A stretch of 64,000 nucleotides of DNA from Sepiola atlantica (Eukaryota; Mollusca; Cephalopoda; Sepiida; Sepiolidae). The stretch spans positions 75,648,344 through 75,712,343 of the forward strand of contig OY744525.1 in NCBI GenBank assembly GCA_963556195.1, read 5' to 3'. The position numbers were made by a program, and so were the translations under genes. Shown here one piece after another: positions 9,359 through 20,067 of this stretch. The notes beneath the pieces were generated by a model. The model was not told where the DNA came from. It worked only from the letters and a program-made list of their open reading frames with translations, and searched no databases. Each line of letters starts with the position of its first letter. Positions within the stretch are counted from its first letter, which is position 1.

Positions 9359-10373
9359 TCACAAGTGGATCACATTGAGTCCTAGAAGCCACTCCTTTTG
9401 TTTACAAAGGGAGGGTTTAAATGACTTAATATATATTGCTTCCAGGACTTTAAGGTGGAATAACGAATGTGATCTACTTATGACAGAAAACCTGTCACTA
9501 GTGTAAGCCGACGCACATTCGGCGCTATTTATAAGATGGTGAGCAATAGCTGACCCGGATGTGTTGACTAAATTATTTAAATTATTTAGTCAGCCCTGGC
9601 ATATTGCAGGGGGCATGTGTTGTTTATTCTGGATTCAAACCATTGCACTGTTCTTCCCACGTATACGTATCATCGCACCAACATTTAAATTGATAAATAA
9701 TATTATTGATATGTTGGGGTGGGAGAACATCCTTGTGAACGGATTTTAACAAAGGTCGAGCATAAAAAATAATTCTAGGGTTAGATGCCTGATAACAACG
9801 ACGCACAGCTACAGAAATTTGGTTAGCAAATTTAATGCTAATATTACCTAACCAAGGTAATCTTAGGTACGTCGGACATTTTGGAAGACCAAAAAGTTTA
9901 GGTTTATGAAAGTGGGTGATCTTGGTAATGATATTAGAATTAACAATATCGAGAGGGTAACCATTTTCGTTGAGCACCTCTTTGAAAAATTTAATCTCCA
10001 AATCAATCAGGGATTCAGAACAAATCTTTAAGGCGCGATGAACCAAACATATAATTAGATTTATTTTTCTTTGTTTGGGACAAAAAGAGTCCCAGTTACA
10101 ATATAAACCAGTAAATGTAGGTTTGCGGTAAACAGATGTAAGAAACAATGAATCAGATGTATGTACTAGTACATCCAGGAAAGGAAGGGTGGAATTGTGT
10201 TCCCTCTCATAGGTGAACTGTAAAGCTGGGTGTAATTGATTGAGTGCATTAAGGAATAATATGGAATCTGACTCATTGTTAAACACGCAAAATGTATCGT
10301 CAACATATCGAAAGTAAGTAAGTGGTTTATTGTGAAAATCCAGATATCTCTGATGTTTGTGAAATTTTAACAA
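9359..10373 (-). pseudogene. Penelope-like RT / GIY-YIG endonuclease, frameshifted
   Basis: The main frame (10373-9624) carries FRYVDDTF, the catalytic YxDD of RT motif C, then PFLDVLV and SVYRKPTFTGLY, a signature of Penelope-like RTs. It ends with IIYQFKCWCDDTY, the start of the GIY-YIG domain (canonically ending in Y-V-G-R-T). There the frame shifts: the expected GRTVQWFESR continues in another frame from about 9657. A second break near 9590 leads to a third frame, running to the stop at 9359, with INSAECASAYTSDRFSV and LKVLEAIYIKSFKPSLC, the usual C-terminus. Such proteins prime reverse transcription from a nicked target. With two frameshifts and no RT N-terminus this copy is inactive. 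The first codon used is TTG only because the frame is truncated. Confidence 0.85.
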
Positions 10374-10384
10374 TAAGTATCAAA

Positions 10385-10735
10385 CATCAATTAATCAATA
10401 TTCAGCAAATTTTAGTTTCTTGAGGATATTTTAAAGGTTTTTAGAGAGCGTAATATGGGCACAATCCCCCATTTCAAAATTAAAACATTTCAGATTTGCA
10501 TTCAATTTTATCCATAGTTATCAGACACCAATTAAGCCTGATTCCCTGAATTTCAATTTCTTCTTAAGACTCCTTAAGCTTAAGCCTTAAATTTTCTCGA
10601 AACAAAATCAGGTAATGGATTTTGATCACAATTGGAATAAGGATTCTAGACAGAAGGTTTAGTATCATTATATCTTGTTTTTAATCTCCGTAAAGTGGTG
10701 CAAAACTGTTCCGTTTAGGGTAATAATTTTACCTG
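10385..10735 (-). repeat. Foldback family F, one arm (minus)
   Basis: The reverse complement matches 15840-16200 and the arms of 39905-40955: a CAGTTTTGCACCAC start, a TCTAGAAT / TTTTGATCA block, then AAGGCTTAAGCTTAAGGA and a TTGGTGTCTGATAACTATGG-like block. The Penelope-like element is truncated right at this repeat. Confidence 0.65.
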
Positions 10736-10757
10736 TCCTAGGACGGATATTCTTCTA

Positions 10758-10759
<2 letters not shown>

Positions 10760-10816
<57 letters not shown>
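10760..10816. repeat. (TA)n microsatellite
   Basis: About 56 bp of alternating TA. Confidence 0.95.
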
Positions 10817-10819
<3 letters not shown>

Positions 10820-10872
10820 AAATGTCCTCTCAACCATCAAATCTTTTCTCTCTGATAAGTCTATAAAAATAG

Positions 10873-11895
10873 TTGTTGACGGGTAAAAGTCCGAATTACA
10901 TAGCATCAACGCTAGGATGCATTCTTGGCCCAACCCGTTTCCTGATCTTCATAAATGATCTTCCAAATCATATTCTGAGATTATTCATTGAGATCTCTGC
11001 AGACGACACAACTATTTATGACAGCACTTTGATTATCAAGTTCTTTCTGATTCTCTCTTCCGACTTAGAGCATGTTGTGCAATGGGGAAAAAGTGGCTTC
11101 TTACTTTTAATGCCGCTAAAACCAAGCTTCTCTTTTTTCACCACCAACGCTCAGATCCTACTTCTCCCAGTCGAAATGAATGTCTCTCTCTTGGAGGAAG
11201 GCCCTTTCTTTGATAAGCTTCTAGGAGTGACTTTCACCCCATACCTGAAATGGAAGACTTACATCAAATCTATTGTTAACATTACTGGCTGGAATAATAG
11301 TCAGATCATTCTACTGCTCCAGAAATTACCTCACTCCTGATACAATCCTCTACCTGTATAAGAGCCAGATACGCCCTAAGATGGAGTATTGCTGTCATAT
11401 CTGGGGAGGTACCGTTCGGAGCACTTTTTATTGTCTTGACAAAGTACAAAATCGACTTCGCAATCTGTTAGAGGATGATTTCTTCTCGTTCTTACAGCCT
11501 CTTTCACACAGAAGAGATGTTGCTAGCCTCTCTTTACTGTATCATTATGTTCATGGTAGATGCTCGACTGAGCTTCAATCCCTGCCCCCCCCCCCAAAAA
11601 AAAAACATTCACAACCAGAACTCGGATAGCTACCACCACAGCAAAGAACTTTCTTTCTCTCTTTACCAAAACGTAAACGGAACTTCCATAAATACAGTTT
11701 CTTTCCTAGAACATCCCATCTTTGGAACAAAATACCACGAGTCTGATTCCCAACTGACTACAGCATGGTCGTCTTCAAGTTTATGTAAACAAATACTTGT
11801 CGAGCCATCCTTTTGGAAAATCAAGTCCTCTTGAGTAATCTTCTGCCCATTCCACCTATTGTTTCCAATCCTTTTGTAGTGACGCTACAGTGACC
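10873..11895 (+). pseudogene. Non-LTR retrotransposon RT, broken C-terminal half
   Basis: The first frame (10873-11340) has GCILGPTRFLIFINDLPN, the RT motif B region, then SADDTTIYD, a decayed YADD catalytic motif in which Tyr is lost. The frame then shifts near 11300, and 11273-11629 continues with TPDTILYLYKSQIRPKMEYC, WGG, LDKVQNRLRNLL and SHRRDVASLSLLYHY, all typical of the C-terminal thumb region of CR1/jockey-like RTs. A third frame (11686-11745) gives FFPRTSHLWNKIP, the usual end of these proteins, with internal stops. The endonuclease and RT N-terminus are absent. Fragments of close relatives lie at 27130-27620 and 33370-33840 on the minus strand. It is an old dead copy. Confidence 0.85.
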
Positions 11896-11899
11896 CCTG

Positions 11900-12265
11900 G
11901 GCCTTGATAAGTGATGAATTATCAATGATATATATAAATATATATATATATGTCTGAAGAAAGCCAATGAGCAGTTTATAACTATAATTAAAACTAGAAA
12001 AAAACGGTATTTATTTTGCCTGGGTCCACTCTCCCAGCCTGAAACCTAAGGTATAGTGCTTATTTGAACTTCTGTGATTTTATAAATAAATATTACACAC
12101 ACATATATACTTATATATATATATATATAGTTTGACCTACTCAAAAATAAAGTGTATTCAAGCTTTAGTGGAAATCAGTAAAAAAGTTTGGCTGATGGGA
12201 GTAAATAAGTATGAATATAGACAATAAAATTATTAGTTTTAATTGATTGGAGTGTAATATAAACA
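11900..12265. other. AT-rich DNA with short (TA)n patches
   Basis: Short TA runs at about 11928-11951 and 12108-12129; nothing else recognised. Confidence 0.5.
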
Positions 12266-12268
12266 TTA

Positions 12269-12331
12269 TCTATTGTATAAAGGAAAGTCTTTTTTCCGTC
12301 TGTGTGTCCGGCTAAAACTCATATATAAATA
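12269..12331 (+). mobile_element. Helitron 5'-end fragment, family A
   Basis: Starts A|TCTATTGTATAAAGGAAAG, the family A 5' terminus, then GTGTGTCCGGCTAAAACTC as in other copies. It stops at 12331, where another copy begins with its own 5' end. Confidence 0.55.
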
Positions 12332-12764
12332 TCTATTACATAAAGGGCAGCTGTGTGTTTGTGTGTTCAGCTAAAAGTTAAAAAAATCTACAAAACAAAC
12401 ACCCACAAAGTTGGTATATTCTTGATCGGTGTTCTGGATGAATCTAAATTTTTTTTAAATATATTCATTATTTGGGGGTCAGCTGGGTCAGGTTTTGTGA
12501 GGCGCGAGGGGGGGGGGGCTTTTTCGGCCATTTCCAATGTTATCTAATAAAGGAGAGGTTAATGACTTACATTATTAAGAAAGATGGGTGGGCAGGGTGG
12601 AGGTGAAAGAGTGGTGGGGAGAGGGATGTGGAAAAACAGGGAAGGGGGAAAGAAAGAAAGAAAGCTAGACAGACAGATTGAGAGAGGTATTAGTTTTAAT
12701 ATAAAGATATTACACACACTTTTTAATCTTTTCTATTTTTTTATGCGACAGGTAGCTCTACTGG
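12332..12764 (+). mobile_element. Non-autonomous Helitron candidate, family A (433 bp)
   Basis: Starts A|TCTATTACATAAAGGGCAG and continues with the GTGTGTTCAGCTAAAAGTT block. The 3' end reads GGTAGCTCTACTGG followed by T, fitting CTRR, but the GC hairpin before it is largely lost. It contains a G run near 12510-12518 and a G/A-rich stretch at 12590-12665, which is the complement of the T/C-rich stretch in minus-oriented copies. No transposase frame. Confidence 0.6.
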
Positions 12765-12769
12765 TATAA

Positions 12770-13560
12770 TATATAACATACACTTACTAACATTACATAT
12801 TCATATTTCGTACGGCCCTGGTAAAATAAATACTACAATATTCATTCAATCAAAAGGGGAGAATAGTCACTAAATGGATTTAGCCGTTTTTTTTTCTCAA
12901 ATAAAAAGATTTTACTAAAAATTTTAAAAAGTACAAATTTTCAGGACTTCGTCAGAATTATACATATATCAGCCTGTGTGTGGAGAGTGCATCTACTTGA
13001 GGCAACTTAGCTTCATTTCTTATTTGAATCAATTATTTTCAGTATCTTCCTAAACAACTCCAATCACTTTGAATTAGAAAAGTCACAATAAAGAGAAAGA
13101 CACCGAGTGTGCATGTGAAGGGGGGGGGGGGGGGGAGAAGGAAATCATTCTTTGATCAAACAAAAGTCTTCTAACTACCTACACCACTCATGAATCGTTT
13201 GAAGTCTCAGTCTTCACGGCAAAATTAACATTTTCAGTTTTCAGAGAGAACTATCATTAGAGGGATAAGGAAGGCAAGGCAAGATACGAAGAAGAGAAAA
13301 AAACAAGTAAAGATAAAGAAAGATAAAGCGAGAGAAAGAAAAGAAGAAAGAGAAAAATAAATTACAGTCAAATAGCGATAGAAAAATAAGCAGGTTAGGT
13401 GCTAGGGATTTATCAGAAATCAGCTTTTTCTTTAATAATAATAAAAAGCAGATTACGACCAAAATGCAAAGCACTCACATCCATTAGAGGCTCTAGTGAT
13501 TTAAGTGGAAATCCGCTTTTTCTGGATTTAAAAAAAGGCGGAAAACTCACATCCCTGATA
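12770..13560. other. AT-rich DNA, (G)n tract, purine-rich tract
   Basis: A run of about 15 G at 13121-13135, then a GA-rich stretch at 13250-13350. No coding signal. Confidence 0.5.
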
Positions 13561-13565
13561 TATAC

Positions 13566-13600
13566 TAGCTGTCTCTACTCGGCATTTCCTTGGAGTCTTT
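13566..13600 (-). mobile_element. Degraded Helitron 3'-end fragment
   Basis: CTAGCTGTCTCTACTCGGCA on plus resembles the family A end (CTAG, spacer, GGC-GTTGCC) with several changes. Assignment is weak. Confidence 0.3.
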
Positions 13601-13974
13601 AAAAATTCTATTTTTGTAGTTATTCAAATTTAACTCTTGAAATCTTATTTCTGTAGAATCTTCTATTCTGTTAATCAAGAAATCTATTTTTGCAGTTATT
13701 TAGTCTAAGATTAAGAAATTCTTTGAATTTAGGAATTAAGTTATTTAAGAAATTCGTTGGTTTTGAAAAAAATAACTTTCTAAATTCTTACCTTTCAGTG
13801 GACTTAAAAGAGATCAAAGTTCATTTGATTACTTATGATTGTGTTCGTTAATTGCATTCTGTAAATCTGGTATTCTACTACTTGAGATTAAGAATGCAGC
13901 AATTAATCAAATGTATAATAAATTATGTGGATTAGCCAATCAAAACACGTTTTGTACAAAAAGGAGAGGAACCA

Positions 13975-14150
13975 GGTTTTATTTTAAAATATAGAGCGTG
14001 GCGATATTTAACCTTGGGTGTGTAAAATAATGTTAAGAACGGTATTTTCCATAAGGATGATTAAGTACAAAAGTGGGAAATTCCATGAGAAGTTTAAAGT
14101 TTTCAATTAGGACTAAGTGGCAGGATATTACATCATAGAGAGGAAGTCGC
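13975..14150 (+). repeat. Direct repeat, copy 1 (~170 bp)
   Basis: Shares with 14495-14655 a series of blocks in the same order: GCG(T)-GCGATATTT-ACCTTG, GTGTGT-AAAATAATGTT, TATTTTCCATAAGGAT, then GAAGTTTAAAGTTT. Identity is roughly three quarters by eye. The function is unknown. Confidence 0.6.
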
Positions 14151-14494
14151 TAGCGTCACATGGCAGATAAGCTGATCAGATCTTTCTCTTTCTTGAATGA
14201 ACTACTGTCACATGTCATCTACACAACAAGACTAACTGTCTGCATGAGTAATTGTTAGTTCACATAGTTATCCACTTCACCATGCCACCTCCCAGTATAA
14301 TGTCCGCCTTAAATATAAATGTAGAAGATGGTCATACACTTGACAATGAACATTTGAAAGCAATTGTGAAACAAAACCCAAATCAATATGTGTGAGCTAA
14401 GATGTCAGTATTTCACTCTGAATCAAATTGGTGAGATGAAAAAAGACTTGATAAGAACACATCTTACACAAAAAGGAAGGCGAGCATACCATCT

Positions 14495-14655
14495 TTCATT
14501 TAAAAAATATCGAGCGTAACGATATTTGACCTTGAGTGTGTCAAAATAATGTTTAGAACAGTATTTTCCATAAGGATTCGTTAAATGGAAAATTCCATTT
14601 CCATAAGAAGTTTAAAGTTTACAATTCGGACTATGGGGAATGATATTACAATACC
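14495..14655 (+). repeat. Direct repeat, copy 2
   Basis: Second copy of the 13975-14150 segment, about 520 bp downstream in the same orientation. It ends in a shared GATATTACA, which also ends copy 1. Confidence 0.6.
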
Positions 14656-14659
14656 ATTT

Positions 14660-15335
14660 TATCAAAACATCAAAATAGCAACCCATAACACACAAATAAT
14701 TTTCTGAAACAAACAAGTGAATAAAAAATAAAGAATAAAAGAAATGCCTCGGATTTTCTTGTAAAAATTATGAAAATTGAGCGTTTCTTTGTTTGAAGAG
14801 ACGTAGGAGCACGACTTGTGCGTTGCGACTCATAAACATTGATCATTCTCTAGTGTATGTGTGGAAGTTAGTGAGTGCCGGTGTTATGAGGCATTGATCT
14901 AGAAGAAAGCGATCTTTTGATTTATTGGATGTTGACGAGAAATGCTTTGAGGATTGTTTTCATCAAAATCTGATACATTAAAAAGCACTCAAGAGTAATT
15001 TTCAGGTCAGTTCGAGAAGGCGAAATTACTTTCACATTAAGATCAAGTTACTTAAGACTTAGATAGGTTTAAATGGTGTGCGTGTGTATGTGTGCCAGTG
15101 CAATTTGTGTGCGTGACAATATGCATATTTGTGTGTGTTTTAAAACATGTATTTAGTTACTAATTTAAATGAAGATGAGTATCAGTGTGTGTGTGTGCGC
15201 GCGTATCTGAGAGAGAGAAATAGAGAGAAGGATATTGAGATAAAAATATGTAATACTTAGTGAATAACTCCTGAAATGTTTGTATGTGTGTGGACGAGTG
15301 AGGGAATAAGCATACAAGCATATATATGCATGTTA
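14660..15335. other. AT-rich DNA with GT-rich patches
   Basis: GT-rich stretches at 15080-15220, otherwise nothing recognised. Confidence 0.5.

Positions 15336-15337
<2 letters not shown>

Positions 15338-15371
<34 letters not shown>
15338..15371. repeat. (TA)n microsatellite
   Basis: About 34 bp of alternating TA. Confidence 0.9.
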
Positions 15372-15374
<3 letters not shown>

Positions 15375-15464
15375 TATTTATTATTAACAGTCAGACTTTT
15401 AAGAATTAAGCTCAATGGATGTTAATTTTTTTAAAACTAGCTTTCTATTGTTTATTTATACATG

Positions 15465-15740
15465 CTCTAGAGTTCAGTAACCATGTTTTTATTCAGTAAA
15501 AAGAAAACTCCAAATCTGGACAGACCGTTTTGTTGTCACTTAGACAACCAAAATACAGAGTTATATATCTTGGATTTTCTATGAGTGTGACTCATCAGAG
15601 GGAAAAGACTTTCCTTCTGACGAGTCACACTCATATGATATATAACTGTATTTTGGTTGTCTAAGTGATGACAAAACGATCTGTCAAAATCTGGAGTTTT
15701 TTTTTTTTTACTGAATGAAGACATGGTTACTGAACTTGAA
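15465..15740. mobile_element. Foldback element, ~275 bp palindrome
   Basis: Two arms of about 125 bp are near-perfect inverted copies: GTTCAGTAACCATG ... TTTGGTTGTCTAAGTGA-type blocks on one side and their complements on the other, with a loop of about 15 nt around AAAGACTTTC (15600-15616). Both sides are flanked by a direct CTTTCTATTGTTTAT (about 15441 and 15740), possibly a target duplication. No coding content. Confidence 0.8.
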
Positions 15741-15749
15741 CTTTCTATT

Positions 15750-15756
<7 letters not shown>

Positions 15757-15788
<32 letters not shown>
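15757..15788. repeat. (TA)n microsatellite
   Basis: About 32 bp of alternating TA. Confidence 0.9.
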
Positions 15789-15792
<4 letters not shown>

Positions 15793-15839
15793 CACACACA
15801 TATATTAGAAGACAAGTAAAATTTACACCCTGAATTAAA

Positions 15840-16395
15840 CAGTTTTGCACCACTTTTATGTTAGCTTACAAATATTAAAATCAAGATATAATGCTACTAT
15901 ACCTTATGTCTAGAATCGTTATTCCAATTTTGATCAAGATCCATTACATGCTTTTGATTCTAGAAACTGTCTTAAATTTAAGGCTTAAGCTAAAGGGATC
16001 TAAAGAAGAAATTAAAATCCAGGGAATTTTGTTTAATTGGTGTCTAATGATTATGGATCAAATTCAATGTAAATCTAATATATTTTTATTTTCAAATAGG
16101 AAGTTGTGCTCATATAATGCCCCCTAAAACCCCTTTAAAATACTCTAAAGAAACTGAAATGTAGGGAATATTTATTGATTGAAATCTAATACTTAATGTT
16201 GAAAATTTAACCAAAATCGGAGGTATGAGAATTTTCACAACGGGCTTCCATCCCCTCTTTGGATAATACTAAATTAAACTAAATATACCCCATATTACCC
16301 AACATTATGCTTAGCAGCTGTGTTCCAATAGTCATAATGATCAGTTAATTAGTTTAGGAGTAAATCCTGTACATACAAATATATAAACATATACA
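15840..16395 (+). repeat. Foldback family F, plus copy
   Basis: Begins CAGTTTTGCACCACTTTTAT and follows the same ~500-bp series of blocks as 39905-40395. It ends in the CACATACCTAACTTTATATA region that forms the centre of the 39905-40955 palindrome. Only one arm is present here. The 78-codon open frame inside it is not conserved in the other copies. Confidence 0.7.
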
Positions 16396-16399
16396 CATA

Positions 16400-16985
16400 C
16401 CTAACTTTATATAAATAGAGATATATATCACATACATAGACAGACTTTCCTTAATAATGAGACCCTTATTTTGAAATTGTTAATTATAATAATAATGAAA
16501 TGGCAGTAGATAAGTCCTATGTCATTCTAAATATCCTATGCTTGTCAAGTGTTTATAATCGGAAATAATAATAATATTGAATTGGTCGCACAATTTACAA
16601 CTTATTATTAATCCTCCTCCCTTTGTCGATATTTGAACTGTTTGTCTCCTCGGAGTCTCGTCTCCTTCCAACGTATTTGTTGGTTCAATAATGGCAAGCT
16701 CTCTCATGGGAATATGAATATAGGTATTTCTTGTTAAGTGTGATAGTCTCTCCATCTCAACAATGGCAGCCCGATTTACCAGAAAGCCCTCCACAGGTGA
16801 ATTGGTTTAAAGTGGGTTATGTACTGTGCAGAACACAACCCACCCTCTCTACAAGGAGAGCCATGACTGTACATGTATTGGTGTGTATAATTGGCCTAAT
16901 GAATGCCATCATAGACTATGGAGCCGGGTATAACAAGATAAAATCCTATCAAATCTATTATCTTTCGGAATACTTTTAGGTGAAG
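16400..16985. other. No recognisable feature
   Basis: Includes a higher-complexity block at 16600-16930 with open frames of 90 (minus) and 82 (plus) codons, neither of which shows a known motif. It may be an old SINE or unrecognised repeat. Confidence 0.4.
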
Positions 16986-16989
16986 ATTG

Positions 16990-17165
16990 AGAAATTCTGT
17001 TATTTGGATAATTCAGACTACTATTCGCATCTTGGTCGTTATTTTCACAACGTTTCAGCCGATGTAACCTCTCATCTTTTTTAGATAAATGTCTTTTTGA
17101 ACTTGGTAATCTTTATATCAAAGTTCTGTATAGATTCCAGAATTTGAAAAGATGAACCTGAAGGA
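16990..17165 (+). repeat. Foldback family G, single arm
   Basis: Carries the family arm: ATTCAGACTACTATTCGCAT, then CACAACGTTTCAGCCGATGT and AACCTCTCATCTT. Other copies are at 34258-34700, 39600-39680, 41785-42385 and 58915-59090. A stretch downstream (17320-17395, AATCAACAAACAATTTGTA) recurs at 20020-20075. Confidence 0.65.
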
Positions 17166-17455
17166 GATCGAACATTGTAAAATAACAACCAAGGTTAGAA
17201 TAATAGTCCCAATAATACAAATGATACAAATCTAGTAGGTTAATACGATTGCGACAAATATAATCTAGTTATGGGTAACAGAGTAACTTGTATTCAATGT
17301 ATAGTAAACCATGAATATATGTACAAAACAAATTAATCAACAAACAATTTGTATGCTGAAGATATGTGCAGTTTCTACATAAAATAAAAGACGGGTTTAT
17401 ATGTCGTAAAACCTAACTGGTGTTGTGTGTTGGCATCATACTACATTCTAATACA

Positions 17456-17944
17456 CTAGCAGGGCTACCATGCGTTGCCCGTCATAAAAGTGCAACATAT
17501 TTCTATTAAAACTTACATCTCTTTACTTCTCTCTATCCATTTCTCCATCGCTCTCTCTTTCCCCTCCCCTGTTTCCCACTCCCCACCACCCCTCTTTCTC
17601 CTCCACCAAATCCCATTCCTCTCTCTGGACACACATACACACAGATAACTCCCCATCATATAGATTCCTCGAGGAATGAGTCGGCATAAGGGAAGTAACT
17701 CCTTGCTAAAAAAAAATCAGTTACTTCTCTTTAGTACATAAAATGGCTGAAAAATGACCCTCCTTCTCTGATGAAATCTGTGCCAGTTGAGGGTTAAAGA
17801 ATGAATAATTTCATTTAAATTTTAGATATTATTCATCCAGGGAAACGATGATCAAGAATATACAAACTTTGTGGCTGTTTGTTTGATAGTTTTTGACTTT
17901 TAGCTGGACACATACACACAGACAACTGTCCTTTATATAATAAA
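17456..17944 (-). mobile_element. Non-autonomous Helitron candidate, family A (489 bp)
   Basis: On the minus strand it begins TTTATTATATAAAGGACAG at 17944 (the usual TC is TT here) and ends with GGGCAACGCATGGTAGCCCTG and CTAG at 17456. Internal blocks match 5525-6076, including the T/C-rich stretch and the conserved AACGATGATCAAGAATATAC motif (plus strand). Directly upstream on the minus strand, with no gap, is the CTAG end of another element (17945). Confidence 0.65.
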
Positions 17945-18500
17945 CTAGCCAAAATAGCCTCCCTACGGTCGTCTATTTTTGCTAGGATGTCGCGTCAGAA
18001 ATGAATGCTCACCAGTAAACCGATGGAGACTCAATCATATTTCTTGGGTGGGTAGACAAAATCAAGTGCGAACGTAGACCCCCACACTATATCAAAGAAC
18101 CAGTTTTGATACATAGCCTCGTTTAATGATCATTCGTTGTCGATAAGTAAAAGAAGTAAAAAAAGCATTTCTTTAGCATAAGTAGTTAAATCAAAATGAT
18201 TCTTTAAACTTTGTGACGTTTGCTCAGTCGATAGCGTGTCGGACAAAAATTTAACTTGAGACGTTAAGGTTGCGAGTTCAAATCACGACCTCGGTGTATT
18301 GTTTATTTAGTTGTTAATATGTGCCCTGATGTATTTCTTATGTTTAAAAAGATTCTAGATGACTTAAAAAATTAAGAAAAAAGTATTTACCCGCCCCCCC
18401 CCCTCTTACGTTTACAAAAACTCTCCAGGACAGACAGACAGACATAATATAACGAGCAGGTTCTCTGTCTAAGTGGATAGAATTATAACAAAAAATGTCT
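17945..18500 (-). mobile_element. Helitron-like element ending in 41-nt CTAG hairpin
   Basis: The minus-strand end at 17945-17985 is a hairpin of 41 nt with CTAGC at the 5' side and GCTAG at the 3' side, an A/T stem, and CGACC and GGAG in the loop region. A homologous hairpin lies on the plus strand at 47652-47692. The 5' limit of this element is not clear. It contains a tRNA-like sequence at 18213-18300. Confidence 0.4.
18213..18300 (+). repeat. tRNA-derived SINE head (A and B boxes)
   Basis: An A-box-like TTGCTCAGTCGATAGCGTGT (near 18217-18240) is followed about 40 nt later by a B-box-like GGTTGCGAGTTCAAATCAC (18270-18289). Spacing is that of a tRNA, but the acceptor stem is not complementary and the anticodon arm is not clear. 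It is a tRNA-derived retroposon, not a tRNA gene. Confidence 0.55.
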
Positions 18501-18589
18501 GTCATTGAAAAGAAACGTTACTAAAAATTCAAATTGATCTATAGAAGATGAAAACATTAATATTTTTTGGGTGGTTAGACATTGATTTT

Positions 18590-18885
18590 CTTTATTTTGG
18601 ACCAAAAATATTTTTAGTTAAAAATTTAAAAAAAAATTTCTTTCACCCCAATTTTTTTTTTCATCCACGCCAACCCTCCTAAAATATTTATTTTTTGTAA
18701 AAAAAATTTAAAAATTCCCCCCCCACCCGATTTCTTTTTTTTTCTCTCCCCCACGAAAAAAATATTTTTAGTTAAAAAACAAAGAAAAAAAATTTTTTTT
18801 TCACCCACCAATTTTTTTTTACCCTCCCCCACCCAAAGAAATATTTTTAGTTAAAAAAAGAAGAAATTTTCACGCCCCCCCCTCA
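18590..18885. repeat. T/C-rich degenerate tandem repeat
   Basis: About four irregular units containing AATATTTTTAGTTAAAAA, a poly-T run and CACCC / CCCCCC tracts. The complement resembles the G-rich units at 29805-31135 (TTAAAATATTTCT, poly-A, G run), suggesting a distant relation. Confidence 0.6.
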
Positions 18886-18897
18886 ATTGCTAAGATA

Positions 18898-19240
18898 ACA
18901 TTCATATAAAAAAAAAACAGCACAACCCAATATTTTTTTTGAAGAGATGATGACAGCAGTTAAGTTAATCAGAATTATCATATGATATTTCTAAATAACT
19001 CAGGGTTATACTCAGTAGAGTACCACTCAGTGGAGTGCCACTCAGTGGAGTGACAGTTATAGAAATTATAGCATGACATCTCAGTCACCTGTAAGCAAGT
19101 TATTTTTTGCTAGTTGATTGCTTGGGCAGAAGAGATTAATTGCTCAGTAACATTTATATTAAAAAAAAAAAACAGCAGAACCCAATATTTTTTTGCAGAG
19201 ATGATGACAGCAGTTAAGAAGATGCAATCGGAATTATCAT
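18898..19240 (+). repeat. Direct duplication, ~250-bp spacing
   Basis: A block with an A run, CAGCACAACCCAATATTTTT, then GAGATGATGACAGCAGTTAA occurs at about 18898 and again at about 19149. Between them, CTCAGTGGAGTG-type units repeat three times (19010-19055). Confidence 0.7.
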
Positions 19241-20065
19241 GATAGGATATTTCCAAATAACTCAATGCTATGAGGGAGTCACCTCCATTACACTGTGTCT
19301 TACCCTATATATGAGGATGTCTATATATAATTTTATTTATAAACTAATTATCCACAGATTGTCTTTTTATGATATCTTTATCATCATCCATCAGGTGGTG
19401 AGATTTCAATTTAAGTTGGTTGGGGAGTGCAGAGTTACCCCCCTTAGTTGCCATTACTCTCAGGTCTACTCTTACAAGAATAGTAGTATTTGTTAGCGTC
19501 CAATCTATGAGTTACAAGGAGCTGTCCTGGGTATGACATGACATGAAACTGAATCTGGCGATATATACACACATACATTTACATCATGGATAACTTTGGG
19601 ATCAGGTAAGCCGAGTTCAAAAGTGACTATTATTTTTGTGAAGTCACGCGGACATAATGCCAGGAAGCAAATGAAGAATTCCAGTGTAGAAAATAATAAG
19701 TACTTAATTACAAATGAAATTAAGATACATTATACACCAAAAAGTCAACGATTGGTTGGTTGTTTTGTTTTACGGCATATCAACCTTTTTCGAGTTTATT
19801 TAATACCAAATCCGGTCATTTTAGTTAAAGTTTTTATGCTTCAAGTTCTATATATCTTCATGATACTGTATCCGTTGGTGAGAAGTCAATTTAGGACTTT
19901 GGGGGAGTGTGGTTGCTATTACTCTTGGCCCTTTTTTGACCTGCAGTGGTAGTACCTGACAAGATCCCATTGATGGGTAAAATAGAATCGATCGTTTACA
20001 TAATATTTATTGACAACATATTGATCAACAAACAATTTGTTATCTAAATATGTCGGCAGTATCTA
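19241..20065. other. Weak internal duplication, otherwise nothing
   Basis: Segments at 19380-19470 and 19860-19950 share order and wording (GGTGAGA-TTCAATTTA, GGGGAGTG, CATTACTCT), so they are diverged direct copies about 480 bp apart. Open frames here show no motif. Confidence 0.4.
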
Positions 20066-20067
20066 CA

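Larger units (their letters stand above)
9105..10373 (-). mobile_element. Penelope-like element, 5'-truncated
   Basis: On the minus strand this holds the last part of a Penelope-like retroelement: the RT palm C-terminal half, a GIY-YIG-type endonuclease region, then a 3' region with a hammerhead ribozyme core (9223-9271). The RT frame begins abruptly at 10373 with an upstream in-frame stop and foreign repeat DNA, so the 5' half of the RT and the upstream pseudo-LTR are missing. 5' truncation is common for this class. The exact 3' limit near 9105 is a guess. Confidence 0.8.

Noticed and set aside
15560..15645. Hammerhead ribozyme in the foldback arms (CTGATGAG and CTGACGAG)
   Set aside because: No usable stem II closing next to GAAA; the bases needed pair instead as GAGT/ACTC within the box itself.
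18213..18300. True tRNA gene
   Set aside because: Pol III boxes are spaced correctly but the acceptor stem does not pair and no clear anticodon arm can be drawn.
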